This document shows, in pieces, positions 1-10,527 of a stretch of 28,207 bases of DNA. The number at the start of each line of letters is the position of its first letter. Position 1 is the stretch's first letter. The notes below the pieces were generated by a model. The model saw only the letters and a list, made by a program, of their open reading frames with translations, was not told the DNA's origin and searched no databases. The position numbers were made by a program, and so were the translations under genes. Source of the stretch: Planoprotostelium fungivorum (taxonomy: Eukaryota > Evosea > Variosea > Cavosteliida > Cavosteliaceae); contig MDYQ01000305.1 of assembly GCA_003024175.1 (NCBI GenBank), positions 1 through 28,207 of the forward strand. Reading direction: 5' to 3'.

Positions 1-297
1 CTCGAAGAAAACACGGTCCGCATGGTTTCGCGTTCTACACCACTTCATTGAAAAAGACTCAATAACAGGGTTAGTTTTACTCACAAATGCTGGAACTGTC
101 ACTTGGTTGCTGGTTTGATCAAATGGAATTAAATTGATTGACAACATGCAAACAGCGCATCCTGAAACTCTACATGAGATCGGACATACCCTCAGTACGG
201 AACCATAGCCTGCTGAGACAAAAAAGAAACCACTATGTTGAGCAGCGTGCACAAAGTCCAATATGATGTCAGTTAGGAAATATCAACATTACTCAAG
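1..297. other. Non-coding stretch, no gene seen
   Basis: No open frame with splice-compatible structure or recognisable protein signature is visible on either strand. The sequence is AT-rich and contains no copy of the intron motifs found elsewhere in the window. It leads directly into the hairpin-bearing repeat that starts near 298. Confidence 0.5.
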
Positions 298-945
298 CTG
301 GCACCCTCCCTAAACTATGACATAACCCCACGTGCATTATTTCAAAATAACGCACGCCATGTGACCACTACTTTTCTGACCTGTTTCTGACTCAGTAAAC
401 TGCGCTGATTCCAATGGTATATGTGCCGGTTCACAAAAATGATGCATATGGTTATGTGCGTTAAAAAAGTTAACGCACGCGGGCCTTTATCTCTGATGGT
501 AACGGTTGGACGGTGGTTTAGTCTACATTTTCTTGTAGTTCTTGTGTACATCTACCCATGGAAATGAGGAAACTGACCTGGCACCCTCCCTAAATGAGAT
601 ATGATCCCGGAGATTCTCACCTACGCTATTTTTCAGGCGCACATTGTCACTTTTCTCTGTTATGACAGTCCGGACGAAAAATCTGAAACCATTTTTGGGT
701 AGCCCATGTGTTTTTGTACCTGGGTGAAGTGTCATCAATGACCTGGCGCCCTCCCCAAGTTGTGATAAGTGCCCATGTGCGTTAAATTTTTTAACGCACG
801 TCATACCTTCTGACCTGATTCTGACTCTCTGAGATGCGCTGATTCCAATGGTATGTCACACGGGTCACAAAAACGATGCCCAACTTGAGAAAAGTTCATA
901 TTACGCTACTATTTAGCGTACGTACACTATTATTTAGTGTAATTC
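298..945. repeat. Degenerate dispersed repeat with short perfect hairpins
   Basis: Three copies of a core close to CTGGCACCCTCCCTAAA start near 298, 578 and 743. A block around TGCGCTGATTCCAATGGTAT occurs near 401 and 834, and TCCGGACGAAAAA near 668 and 968. Between them lie hairpins with 7-12 bp stems and about 5-nt loops: 331-356 (one mismatch), 456-478 and 777-799 (both GTGCGTTAA...TTAACGCAC), 902-920 (TACGCTA/TAGCGTA) and 923-941 (TACACTA/TAGTGTA). No transposase frame is visible. It looks like decayed copies of one or two short non-autonomous elements, but terminal repeats and target duplications could not be defined. Confidence 0.55.
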
Positions 946-2539
946 TCACTTTACTCTGACGCAAATGTCCGGACGAAAAAATGGATGGCACCAGCGTGTA
1001 GGCCATGTGTCTTTCTGTGATACAGTGAAGTTTACACCAGATTGTTTTCATCAACACTACTATCTTCAGGTCATAACTGTTTTGACTTTATGGAATCAGG
1101 GGCTGTGACTCTTTCTGCATCACATCATCTTGATGCAGTCTGCTGCACACTTCATACCTGATTCTGCCAAAATAGGAGAAGAGTCACACATTCCATTCCT
1201 AAGATGACTCATGTAGCACTGGCAAAATATCTTTGACAATGTCTTCTTATGCAAGAATATACTGCCTGTTGGTCATTATATGTCAATCATCATCTGGTGG
1301 CAAGGGACTTTTTTTTATCAATGGGTTTTTATGATGATGTGATATCAGCCACATCATGTTGGGGATATAGAAACACAACAAGAGCGTTCACCCTCAGCCT
1401 TATTCTATTGTGGTGAAGAATTGAATAAATGCCAGGCTCACTTGTCCTCTTTTTCAAAGAGATTGAGTGCACAAGCAAAATAGAAGGACGCTTCCTGGAC
1501 ATTGAATCCTAGAGCCTTTGGACCAGACACTCAAACAAGAGGCTGGGCTTCCAACTCTGTCATTGAAGTGCCCCAAAATGTCCCAAAGAGATCAACAATG
1601 ACAGTGATGATGAAAGGACACAGAGTAGGACAGTAGTATCTTTATTTCAGAAGAGAAGACCAGAGTGACAGCCAACACTGATTTTACAATACAAGTTTCC
1701 TCCTCGTCTCTGCCCTCAAACATACCACTCACTCATCCTCTCACCCAGCTCCTGCTGACTCTCAGAGATGAGTTTCCCTTAGCTTGCCAGGCTCACAAAT
1801 GCAGATGGAGATTTACATCCAACTTGGTGTTTGACATTGCCAACATGATCTTCCTGAGGAACATCAGACCGCATGCACAAGGCGTCTCTCACCTCAGGCC
1901 AATACTTGCAATGGTCCATTGCACAGTCGACCATCGAATTCTCTGCAAAGAGATGAGATGACTAGATCCAATAGACGCACTCCTACCTGTGTGATCAGCT
2001 ACATACGCATTGAGAAGAACGTCGCATCTTCACTTTGCAACAAGGGGGGTGAGTTCTCGCCCCCTTTGGAATCGACTGACAGTCGCTGCGTCTCTCGAAT
2101 CTTCAAGTGATTGACGTTGTGTGATGGCCTCTTTCTACAGTCCTACCTCCGATCAATCCAATCAATAGGCTTCTCTCTTACCTCGAGATCTCATTGCAAC
2201 CATTGCCCAGCCGACCTCTCGATCTTTGGCCACTAAGATGCAACTCTCCATTCTCGGCCATCCTTCTCGACAAGTGCAGGAGAGCTGGGGCTCCGAACAT
2301 ACTGCTGTCGTTGCCCCTCCCGAAAGAAAATGAACTCCAGATGTGTGCGCTGGTGATCTACACCTGTTGATGTTTTCGTAACGTCACGAATTCTGACGAC
2401 CCGGGTCGTCCCTAGCGCTAGGACGTTCCAATCAATTGGTCTTCTGAGAATCACGTTGCTATTTCTTCGCCTCGACAAACGATCGGGCCGGAGAAACCGG
2501 ATCATTCGTTATCATCCAGATCAGCGCCCGACAGACACC
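946..2539. other. Long spacer, no supported gene
   Basis: About 1.6 kb with only short unrelated frames; the longest (1665-1961 on the plus strand, 2233-2505 on the minus strand) show no domain, no splice-consistent extension and no similarity I recognise. The last few hundred bases presumably contain the promoter and 5' UTR of the dehydrogenase gene that starts at 2540. A small unrecognised gene cannot be excluded. Confidence 0.4.
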
Positions 2540-3770
2540 ATGCTGACCATCGTCTTGGTTCTCCTTGTGGTCGTAGTTGCCTTCTTCTTATCGAGCAAGT
2601 TCAATCGTCAGCAACCCAAGAGTTTTGTCGGAAAGACGGTCATCGTAACGGGTGCCAGCAGCGGTATGGGCAAAGAACTTGCCTTAAGATACGCTCGTCT
2701 TGGTTCAAAGTATATCCCACCATCTCACCGTCTTCATCTGATACTCCTCCAGGGTCGTATTGGCTGCGAGGCGTAAAGAAATGTTAGATGCAGTCGTTCA
2801 ACAGTGCATTCGAGCGGGAGCTGAGGCCATCGGGATCATTGCTGATGTTTCAAAAGAGGCCGATTGCAAGTGAGATCTACAGAAGATGATCCTCCAATTG
2901 ATACCTCAAAGGAAAATGGTCGAGGAATCCGTCAAGAAGTTTGGCTCTATTGACTTGCTGGTGATGCCTGAGACATACACATCTCATCTCATTTCCATCA
3001 GATCAACAACGCCGGAAGGAGCTCTCTGATGCCCATCCAATACTCTAAGCCAGACGATCTCGAATTCATGAAGACTTTGATGGAGGTCAACTACTACGGT
3101 TGTGTATACCCCACCCTCCATGCCCTACCTCATTTGAGGGCTGCAAAGGGAAGTGTAGCCGTCGTATCTTCTCTGTCTGGTGAACATGATCATCTCTTAC
3201 ATGTTCGTGAGTTCATCTCTGTAGGCAAGTTCTGCACGACTGGAAGGGCGTATTACGGTGCAACTAAATCTGCCGTCAACACATGGTTTGGATGCCTTCG
3301 AGTCGAGGAGCCCGACATCTCCGTCACCATCATCAATCCAGGTCTCTCATCTTCTCACCTTCTCCTTCTTTCCATCCTCCACCAACGTCACAACACATGA
3401 TCCATCATCCCACATCATCTCATCGTAAGACAGGTTTCGTCAGCACCGAATTGAACCAACACTCTTTCACTCCCAAAGGAATGAAGCGATTCATGTGAAT
3501 GTCCCACTCAAACGAGTCTAACCTCTCACAGGGAAGAATCAGATAAGATGCCCGCCTCCGTTGCCGCCGAACTCATGGAAGGTTACATCGCACGCGGTTC
3601 CATCGAGGAGAACATGACTGCTGTGTGAGTGTCGTTTAGACGTGGTGCTTGTTTATCTGACGCGTAGAAGGGGCAAGGTAGGTGCGTTCTTAGTTTGGGC
3701 CGCACCCGGTCTCTTGGACGTCCTCGTCAGAAAACAAGCCGAAAAGACGTCGAAATTAGTCCCCGAATAA
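2540..3770 (+). CDS. Membrane-anchored short-chain dehydrogenase/reductase
   Basis: Eight exons (2540-2709, 2753-2869, 2912-2960, 3002-3179, 3225-3341, 3434-3494, 3532-3624, 3668-3770) join in frame to 295 residues. An N-terminal hydrophobic helix (about residues 2-17) precedes a classical SDR Rossmann fold: TGASSGMG at 37-44 (NAD(P) binding), INNAG at 113-117, catalytic Ser region SSLSG, YYGATK with Tyr182 and Lys186, and INPGFVSTE after the active site. This set of motifs defines a classical SDR that reduces or oxidises a carbonyl/hydroxyl, probably on a lipid or steroid-like substrate at the ER membrane as in the DHRS7 and 11-beta-HSD groups; the substrate is inference. All seven introns are 37-92 nt GT-AG. 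The TAA stop lies inside AATAAA (3766-3771), implying a very short 3' UTR. It converges on LRR1 with a 61-nt gap. Confidence 0.9.
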
Positions 3771-3791
3771 ACGTTTCTCGTCCTCGACTTT

Positions 3792-3828
3792 ATCTACAAC
3801 CCGCCACGATTCCATCTACAACCCGCCA
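3792..3828. repeat. 22-bp-period direct repeat between convergent genes
   Basis: The 15-mer ATCTACAACCCGCCA occurs twice, at 3792-3806 and 3814-3828, in the 61-nt gap between the dehydrogenase and LRR1 stop codons. It begins with the TCTACAAC word otherwise concentrated in introns and continues into CCCGCC, part of the second intron word TTTCCCGCC. It is one of the few non-intronic occurrences. Confidence 0.7.
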
Positions 3829-3831
3829 TTT

Positions 3832-6800
3832 CTAATCCGAAGACCCCTCTGCAGATGGCATGACATAGCCACCGTCCAACAGCTCCCCCCCCTGTTCGTA
3901 CCTCTTTGACTTGGGTGGATCAATCGATTGGGCCTCGATGTACTGCTCGTCCGTGGAGTTCTTCTCTTCACTGCAGTCGTGATCGTACCCTTCTTGTTTC
4001 AACTGGGCGATGCAAAAGTCGTTGGCGTGAGCCACCTCTGCATCTCTCTGTCTCTGGTGGCTGAGGGTCTCGTTGATCTCCACGAAGTCGGGGCGTAAGG
4101 ATCGATCGGATCTCCAGCATCCTGGAATGTCTTCAATCACACGATGATGATGTTGGTGTGGATGATGACGATGATGTTGATGATGTGGATGAGGGTGAAA
4201 TGATGATGAGCTGGTGACGGTTCACTCACTCTCCATGAGATCGATCAATACGGTTGGACTATCATGGGAGATGGGAAGACGATCGTGCTTGTGAACCACA
4301 CCCAGAGCTGCTTCCACTGGTGTCTTCTCCTCCCACGGTTCACGCACTTCTAACACCTCCCATATCACCACTCTGTCTCTCGTCATGTCTCGTTGTAGAC
4401 GATCACACTCACCCGAAAGAGAAGACGTCAGACTTGATGGAATACTCTCGAGATGTGATGGCTTCCTGCGTTGTAGATCAGTACAAGTCACACAAGTCAT
4501 CGTTGTTACCGGTGCCATCCATTTCAGTGGTCCAACTGCAGTGATGTTAGAAATTTGGTTAAAAGATGAATGAAATCTCACTCTTGGATTCCGTCTGGGA
4601 GGCTTCTTCTGTATCTTCTTGTTCTCTGGACAGACCAAAGTCAGCCACCTTTGCTTCTAGATGTCTCGTCAACTGTCACATGTCAGATGTACATTCATGG
4701 TCACAGAGAGAGACATACCAGGATGTTACGAACAGCAAGATCTCTGTGTATGATCTACTATCAGTCAGTATGCATTGACACAGGGGAGTGTACAGATGGA
4801 TGTACATCACCTTCTCCTTGTGTAGATGGAGCATGCCGAGAGAGATCTCGTTGAGAAACTTGTACTTCTCTTCGATCGAGCAGTTGACTCTACGCAAGTG
4901 ACTGTACAGTGACCCTCCTGAACAGTATTCTGTGTACTCTCATCAGATCATATCTATACAGATCATATCTATACAGATCTATGTATGGATATAAATATAG
5001 ATATATAGATGTGTAGATGCAAAGAGAGATGTGTACCTGTGACAAGAGAGACTGGCTGTGGGGGCAGAGTGAGACCAATGACTGAGAGAGAGGTGAGAAG
5101 AAGATAGAGAGGAGTGTGTGTGACTCACATGTGACAATGTTGGGATGTGCCTTGAGTCCTTGCAAGATGGACACCTGCTCTCTGTCACTCTCTCTCCTTC
5201 TCTCTGTCACACTCACTTCGTGCAGAAAGTCTTCCAGCTGCTTCTGTGTCACATGCTCAGCTCTCATCTGCTTCACCTGTACACACATGAGTGAGAATGA
5301 ATGACACAGGATGATGTACACACCGCCACTTGTGTCTCTCTCCATTTTCCCTTGTACACGATACCGAACGCTCCCGATCCAATCTACAACGCTCAGCCTC
5401 TCGAATTTTCATCGAAATCTCTCACTCTCTCCATGTCTTTGAGCTCTTCGTGATCGATCATGGATTTCTTGACGGTGGCAGTGTTGAGTTGAGTGATATC
5501 CACCATGGCATATTGTTCCTTGTACGCTTCGTTCTTCAGATGGTTCCGATACACGGCGAATACGATGATCATCACTACGAGTAACAAGACAAATGCAGCT
5601 GTCATCGTCATCATCATGCGATGATGATCATGAAGACTCACCGATGACTCCTCCGACTATGGCTCCAACTGGAATGACCTCGTTGGGGCTCGCCCTCACA
5701 GTCTCGTTCCTCGTTTGTCCTGCAGGTGCCAACAAGGGCAGACCCGCTGACTCATACTCTTGTATCTCTATGGATTCCATCACTTGTACCGTGTCTTCCA
5801 CTGATCCTTCGTTTGATCCGCCAGATGATGGTGGATGCACGTCGACCGTTGCGATGACACTGCCCGGTCTGTCTCTCGTCAGTGTTTAGGTGGGAAGAAT
5901 GGGCGGGAAAGTAGATGTGTACCTCGTGTTGTTGATGCTCAGTCGACTCTGTGTCACGTTTGTAGCTGCGGACAGCTTGGACAAGAAGTCAGTGGCATCG
6001 AATGTCTCGTAGACTAGGTCCAAGTGATACACGACCGATCGAACGGTCTCATTGCCGATGGCCTGGCAGGTTGTAGAGCAGCGCTGTATGTAAGCCCAGT
6101 CCACTGGACATCTCAGCGGATTGTGACTGGTACTACAATGCGTGAAATTGGGGAACGATGCCTGAGAGAGATGAGCGTTGTAGATGAGATGACGTCATCC
6201 TCACTGTGCGAGCCAGGGAGATGTTGTTGTAAGAGATATCGAACTGGTGGAGCATGGGAGTGAGTTTGAAAGAGGGAACGAGGCCAGAGAAAGAGTTTGA
6301 GCTGGCGTTCAGATGCAACAGCACGGGGAGACTGGTGAAATCTGGCAGCTGTCCGCTCAATCGATTCGAACTGATGTCCACCTGCCTTCGTTGTAGATGA
6401 TGAATAAAACAGGTGACGTACCATCTCTAATTTTTGACGGTTGGCGAGTGAAGGCATGGATCCAGTGAATCGGTTACCCCTGGTGACCGTGTCGGAATTT
6501 CCGTCGAAATTTCGGACGAGGAGCCCACCTGACGTTCAGATCTACAATGGACAAGAGGCTATTGACAAAGTTGACGTCACCCGTGAACATATTGTTACTC
6601 AGATCGATGTACTATTCTCTCATCAGATGATTCATTCATCTACAACGCACCTTCGGATCACTTCGAAAGACATCCACGTCTCCACTCAATCGATTGTTAC
6701 TGAATCTCTTTCAACTTGATCTACATCGTTGTAGATCGTCACCTCAGGTTCAGTGTATCCAGATAACGGAGGTTAAATATAGAATCATCGATGGGTCCCC

Positions 6801-9800
6801 ACAGTGAGTTGTTGGACAGATCGATGAACGTCAGATATTCGCCTGTTGTAGATCGTCAGTCTCGGTTGTCCCATTCCACTCACCCAAATTATCGGGTAAT
6901 TTAGACACGATCTGATTGTGACTCAAATCTAACGTCTGCAGCTGTCGCATCGAGGAGATGAATTCCAGGGATTCGGCGTACAACTGTGATGACGTCATTG
7001 TGACGTCATCACTCGTCACTCACGTTGTTTCGGCTCAGTCCCAAATGAGTGAGACGAGTGAGATTACCCATCTCCGCCGGAATGGGTCCTGATGAATATC
7101 AATCTATTGGGATATGTCGATCTACAACGAGTCGATGGAATATACCTGAGAAATGATTGTTGTTCATCAATAGTGTCTGCATGTAAGGCCAGATGGCCAC
7201 AGCATTCGTCACTTCTCCTTTGAAGTCGTTGTTGCTGTGAGATGTCAATAAAATGAAATAAAACATCATCACCTGATGTCTAACACTTCCAATCTGGACA
7301 TGAAAGCCCAGGCGATGGCCAATTCAGTGAACTGTTCCTGTCAATCTACAACGCTCCTCTCTCCTCCTCACGTGATTGTTACTCATGTTCACGTTGATCA
7401 AGTTCCCACAGTATCCCAGGGAATAGGGTAGTTGTCTACAATTATCAAATGACGTCATACATCTCTGATCTTACCTTATGAAATTGTTGTTCGACAGATC
7501 GATCGTCTGCAAGTAAGGCATGGCCAACATAGAGTCAGATACCTCCACGATACCACTCAAGTTGCATCCCTTTACAAGGAATCAGATGTCTTGTCTGCCT
7601 CAGATGACTCACAGATAGCCTGAGGACTTCGATGTTGTCTAGATAGTCGAACGCATCGATCAGAAGTTCACCACCCAGTGGATTGTTGGACACGTCGAAC
7701 ATCTTTAGCTTCTGCAGAGACTGAAGGATAGCCAGCTGACGAGGTGTCAGTGATGACGTCATCACACGTCATGGACTCACGTTGTTGTCGTAGTAGTTGG
7801 GACCTGCACTGCCGATGTTGTTGTCGTTCAATTGGAGGACAGTGAGGTTCTTGTACTTGACCCATTCCTTCCTCAGATATCCACCCAAGTTATTATTACT
7901 ATTTAAATCAATCTACAACGAGACCATCATGACGTCTCACCTCAGATAGAGATATCGTAGGTCACGTCCGAAACTCTAAGAAGCGTTAGGGCGGGAAAAT
8001 AAAAATTGGGACTTGAAATTGGGACTTACGGCAGGAATGAGACCGGTCAGATTGTTCTCGAAGAGACCGATGGTAGAGATGTTGGCCAGTGGATGGAAGT
8101 CAGGAATGCTCCCAGTCAGCTGATTACCCATCGCATTGAAGATCTACAACCAGTCAGCGTCTAGCCTCGATATGTCACGGAAATCTCACGCTCAAGTGGG
8201 ACATCTGTCCCACGAAGGTGGGAATCTCTCCGTGGAAATTAGAGAAACCTCCTTGAAATTGTACGAGATTGGACAGGTTGTTGAGGAATTGTAGATCGCC
8301 ACCCAATAGAGGGCAGTTGTTGACGTTGAGTGTCTGTATGTTGACGAGCTTCTGAAAAGTGATGGGAACACCTCCAGTGATATTGAAGTTCTGTGAGAGG
8401 ATCAAGTCTGGGGGAAGTCAGTGGTGGCCGGTTGTAGACGGACGATCACATCGAATCTGTGTCAGATCTCCCAATTCGGGCGGGATGGTTCCGGAGAATT
8501 TGTTATCTGGAGACGTGAGATACAAACAGACACACTCTAATTACCCGAGATGTACAATAGAATCAATTTGGAAAGTCGACCGAAGGCGGCAGGGATGCTG
8601 AATGACGTCATCATTCGTCACGATGACGTCATCCACTCACCTCCCCGTGAATTTGTTCTGAAGCATCTTGACGTTCTGCAGATTCGACAGGCTCCCTATC
8701 TCGTCTGGAATCTGTCCATTGAATTGGTTCTGTGTGGTTATCGTCAGTGTCGTAAGAGTAGAAGAGATATCATACCGAATTGATCCACAGTACGGTCAAG
8801 TTGGTCATTCCCTTGATCTCTGGTGACAGAGGACCACTCATCAGATTGCTAGAAAGATCAGACGACCATCTACAACGATGTAGATCACCGATTGACTCGG
8901 AAATCGACGAGCGTGGTCCTGCTCATGATGGAGCTGGGGATGTTGCCTGTGATTTGATTGCCTGATGATGTCATGATGACGTCATCATACGTCACATTCT
9001 CACCTGCGAATCTCATGATGATGATCTGTGTGTAATTGTAAAATACATCGGGAATCGTTCCTTCGAAGAAATTCATTCTGTTGTAGATGGTCAGTACCCT
9101 CCCTCTCGTTCTACAACCAGACATACCCCACGTCCAAACGGATCAGTTGTGTCATGTTATCGAAGATCCCCGCCAGATTTCCACCCAATCTATAGTCAAT
9201 GTTACCACTACAACTCTCCTTTCATTCCTCACCGATTCGAACTCATCGTAAAGAACATCAGTTGTGTCATTGTAGAATAGCTGAGAGGTATGTTCCCCGT
9301 CAATCTGTCTCTGCGTCAGTCTCTATGCACTCTGTCCCTCTATAATGTCTCTCTCACTTGTTGTCATCCAGTCGAAGTGTAGTGATGTTGTTAGAGTTGT
9401 AGTTGGGCGGTAGTGGCCCATCGAGGATGTTCTGAGGGTGATGAGAGACAAGAAGAGAAGAGAAGGGAAGAAGAGGAGAGAAGAAGAGGAGAAAAGAAGA
9501 GAAGAGAAAGGCACCTGTCGTAAGTCGAGAGTGGTGAGAGAGGGAATAGTGAAGATGTAAGAGGGGATGTGACCCGTAAATCTACATCATGGTTGGTGAT
9601 TCTCAATGAGATAAGAGGGCTCGCTCACCGATTCCTCCATAAGGATATGGTTTCTATTTGATACATGTTTTTAAATAAAACTGGAGTGGAATCAGAAACG
9701 TCCATGTGAAGATGGAGAAGAACGAAAATGGATATCATACATGAGAAGCTTCCGTTCAATTGATTGTCGTTCAACATGAGAGATTGAAGTTGGACGAGTT

Positions 9801-10157
9801 GATCCCATGTTGAAGGAATCGGGCCTGTGATATTGTTCGTGGAGAGATCCAGATTGGTGAGGTAAGTGAGTTCTCCTAAACTATTCGATAGAATACCCGT
9901 CAGGTTGTTGTGTGATAGGTTGATCTGTGTAACATTGCCATCCAGATTGCAGTTGACACCATTGAAGGAACACACGTCCGATGTGTTCCAATTTGTATTG
10001 TTCTTCCAATAATCGCCTGGTTGTCTCAGTCTGCAAGCGAACCATTCCCCCTCTCACCATTTGTCGATGTGTATAGTTCTCTCAACACATCAATGTCCAG
10101 TGCCACACAGTATTGTAAAACTCCAATCAGAACCAACCATCTGTAGGCAACCGTCAT
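3832..10157 (-). CDS. LRR receptor kinase with non-canonical HLD catalytic loop (LRR1)
   Basis: Single-pass receptor, 1432 aa. Exons (minus, 43): 10157-10058, 10016-9741, 9680-9629, 9581-9515, 9431-9358, 9304-9233, 9189-9127, 9077-9004, 8961-8889, 8848-8776, 8729-8641, 8597-8545, 8506-8450, 8407-8190, 8143-8030, 7975-7941, 7898-7781, 7735-7613, 7569-7475, 7435-7372, 7337-7273, 7234-7146, 7088-7024, 6983-6884, 6842-6743, 6699-6651, 6611-6529, 6479-6422, 6381-6205, 6161-5923, 5868-5642, 5598-5426, 5383-5324, 5276-5217, 5174-5129, 5081-5037, 4929-4794, 4743-4719, 4672-4582, 4535-4510, 4465-4413, 4372-4230, 4130-3832. Phase is kept at every junction. Order: signal peptide (about 1-20), Cys-containing cap, plant-type LRRs (LDLSTNNITGPIP style) to about 880, Cys cap and N-glycosylated linker, membrane helix about 1042-1064, then kinase: IGSGAFG 1106-1112, Lys1127, HLDLAVRN with Leu1221 replacing Arg of HRD, DFG 1240-1242, PLKWMAPEA, SDVFSFG, CW..RP; Tyr-containing tail. 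Kinase is TK/TKL-like. Ligand unknown. Confidence 0.9.
4930..5036 (-). repeat. Kinase intron with tandem ATCTATACAGATCAT units
   Basis: This is the longest intron of LRR1 (107 nt). It contains a duplicated block close to CAGATCATATCTATA followed by alternating AT-rich sequence (TATAAATATAGATATATAGA). It lies between the exons encoding the kinase hinge and the region before the catalytic loop. It lacks the TCTACAAC word. Confidence 0.6.
5902..5910 (-). promoter_or_regulatory. TTTCCCGCC word in LRR1 intron
   Basis: TTTCCCGCC on the minus strand inside the 54-nt intron 5869-5922. The word matches the classical E2F/DP binding consensus (TTTSSCGC); binding here is inference. Other copies: 7990-7998 (LRR1 intron), 11790-11798 (GLE1 intron), 20905-20913 (intron of the 623-aa gene), 27328-27336 (LRR2 intron), and 23875-23883 in a RAD17 exon. 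Confidence 0.45.
6162..6204 (-). repeat. LRR1 intron carrying both palindrome words
   Basis: This 43-nt intron contains GATGACGTCATC followed at once by TCATCTACAACGCTC, so over half its length is the two recurrent intron words. It separates the last LRR exon from the Cys-rich cap exon of LRR1. Confidence 0.75.
6720..6735. repeat. 16-bp near-palindrome in LRR1 intron
   Basis: TCTACATCGTTGTAGA on the plus strand, one mismatch from the perfect palindrome TCTACAACGTTGTAGA, within the 43-nt intron 6700-6742 of LRR1. Confidence 0.8.
6984..7023 (-). repeat. LRR1 intron with two TGACGTCA palindromes
   Basis: This 40-nt intron contains TGACGTCA at 6990-6997 and 7001-7008. TGACGTCA is the full CRE palindrome bound by bZIP factors in other eukaryotes; whether it is bound here is unknown. 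Confidence 0.8.
7899..7940 (-). other. Motif-bearing intron present in LRR1, absent in LRR2
   Basis: This 42-nt phase-2 intron contains CGTTGTAGATTG and ACGTCAT. The paralogous LRR2 exon 27874-28026 runs straight through the same position (27908/27909), with flanking exon lengths conserved exactly (35 + 118 = 153 nt). It is a clean intron presence/absence difference between paralogues. Confidence 0.85.
8598..8640 (-). repeat. LRR1 intron with two TGACGTCA palindromes
   Basis: A 43-nt intron with TGACGTCA at 8603-8610 and 8624-8631, together occupying much of the intron. The homologous LRR2 intron (27221-27261) also has two copies, at 27230-27237 and 27251-27258, so the arrangement is conserved between the paralogues. 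Confidence 0.8.
8869..8884. repeat. 16-bp near-palindrome in LRR1 intron
   Basis: TCTACAACGATGTAGA, one mismatch from the perfect palindrome, central in the 40-nt intron 8849-8888. The homologous LRR2 intron carries a similar palindrome at 26977-26992 with a different surrounding sequence. Confidence 0.8.
9078..9126 (-). other. 49-nt intron identical in LRR1 and LRR2
   Basis: This intron matches 26734-26782 of LRR2 at 49 of 49 positions. The exon before it differs at about 6 of 63 sites and the exon after it at about 20 of 74. It contains GTTGTAGA near its start and TCTACAAC just before the acceptor, an inverted pair that could fold the intron ends together. Confidence 0.9.
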
Positions 10158-10527
10158 CTCATGCTCTGTGTGGGCAAACCACAAACTCCCGCTTCCAGTT
10201 TCGGAGCTGTTGCCTGGCAGCCCCACCCTACTTGTCATCTCAATCGGGTGAAACACATCCGCAGTCAAATATATGAGAGTTCGCAGTCTATCAATTGTTC
10301 CTGTAACCTGTACGTAAATGGAAAGTGGTGTCTTGAATCTATGATATGTTGACTTCCATAGCATGCTACCCAGAGACTTCATTCGCGTGTCTGGCGGTCG
10401 AACATCAGATGGCACCATCCGATCGTTTCATGTGATGGAGAAGGGGAGAAGGTTTTCGGACGTGCAGAAACCGACGACATCACGAGCATCCTTGAACTCG
10501 ATGAACGATGTTGACGCGATGAACTCT
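10158..10527. promoter_or_regulatory. Spacer between GLE1 stop and LRR1 start
   Basis: 370 nt between two same-strand genes. It must contain the GLE1 3' end and the LRR1 promoter and 5' UTR. No TATA-like box, intron palindrome or extra gene is evident; the frames crossing it are readthrough of flanking exons. Confidence 0.4.

Noticed and set aside
298-945. CRISPR array
   Set aside because: Repeats are imperfect, irregularly spaced and hairpin-bearing, the genome is intron-containing eukaryotic, and no cas-like genes are present.
9323-9606. Ser/Leu/Phe-rich minus-strand frames
   Set aside because: They are translations of the pyrimidine-rich intron 9432-9514 and its flanks, not a separate gene.
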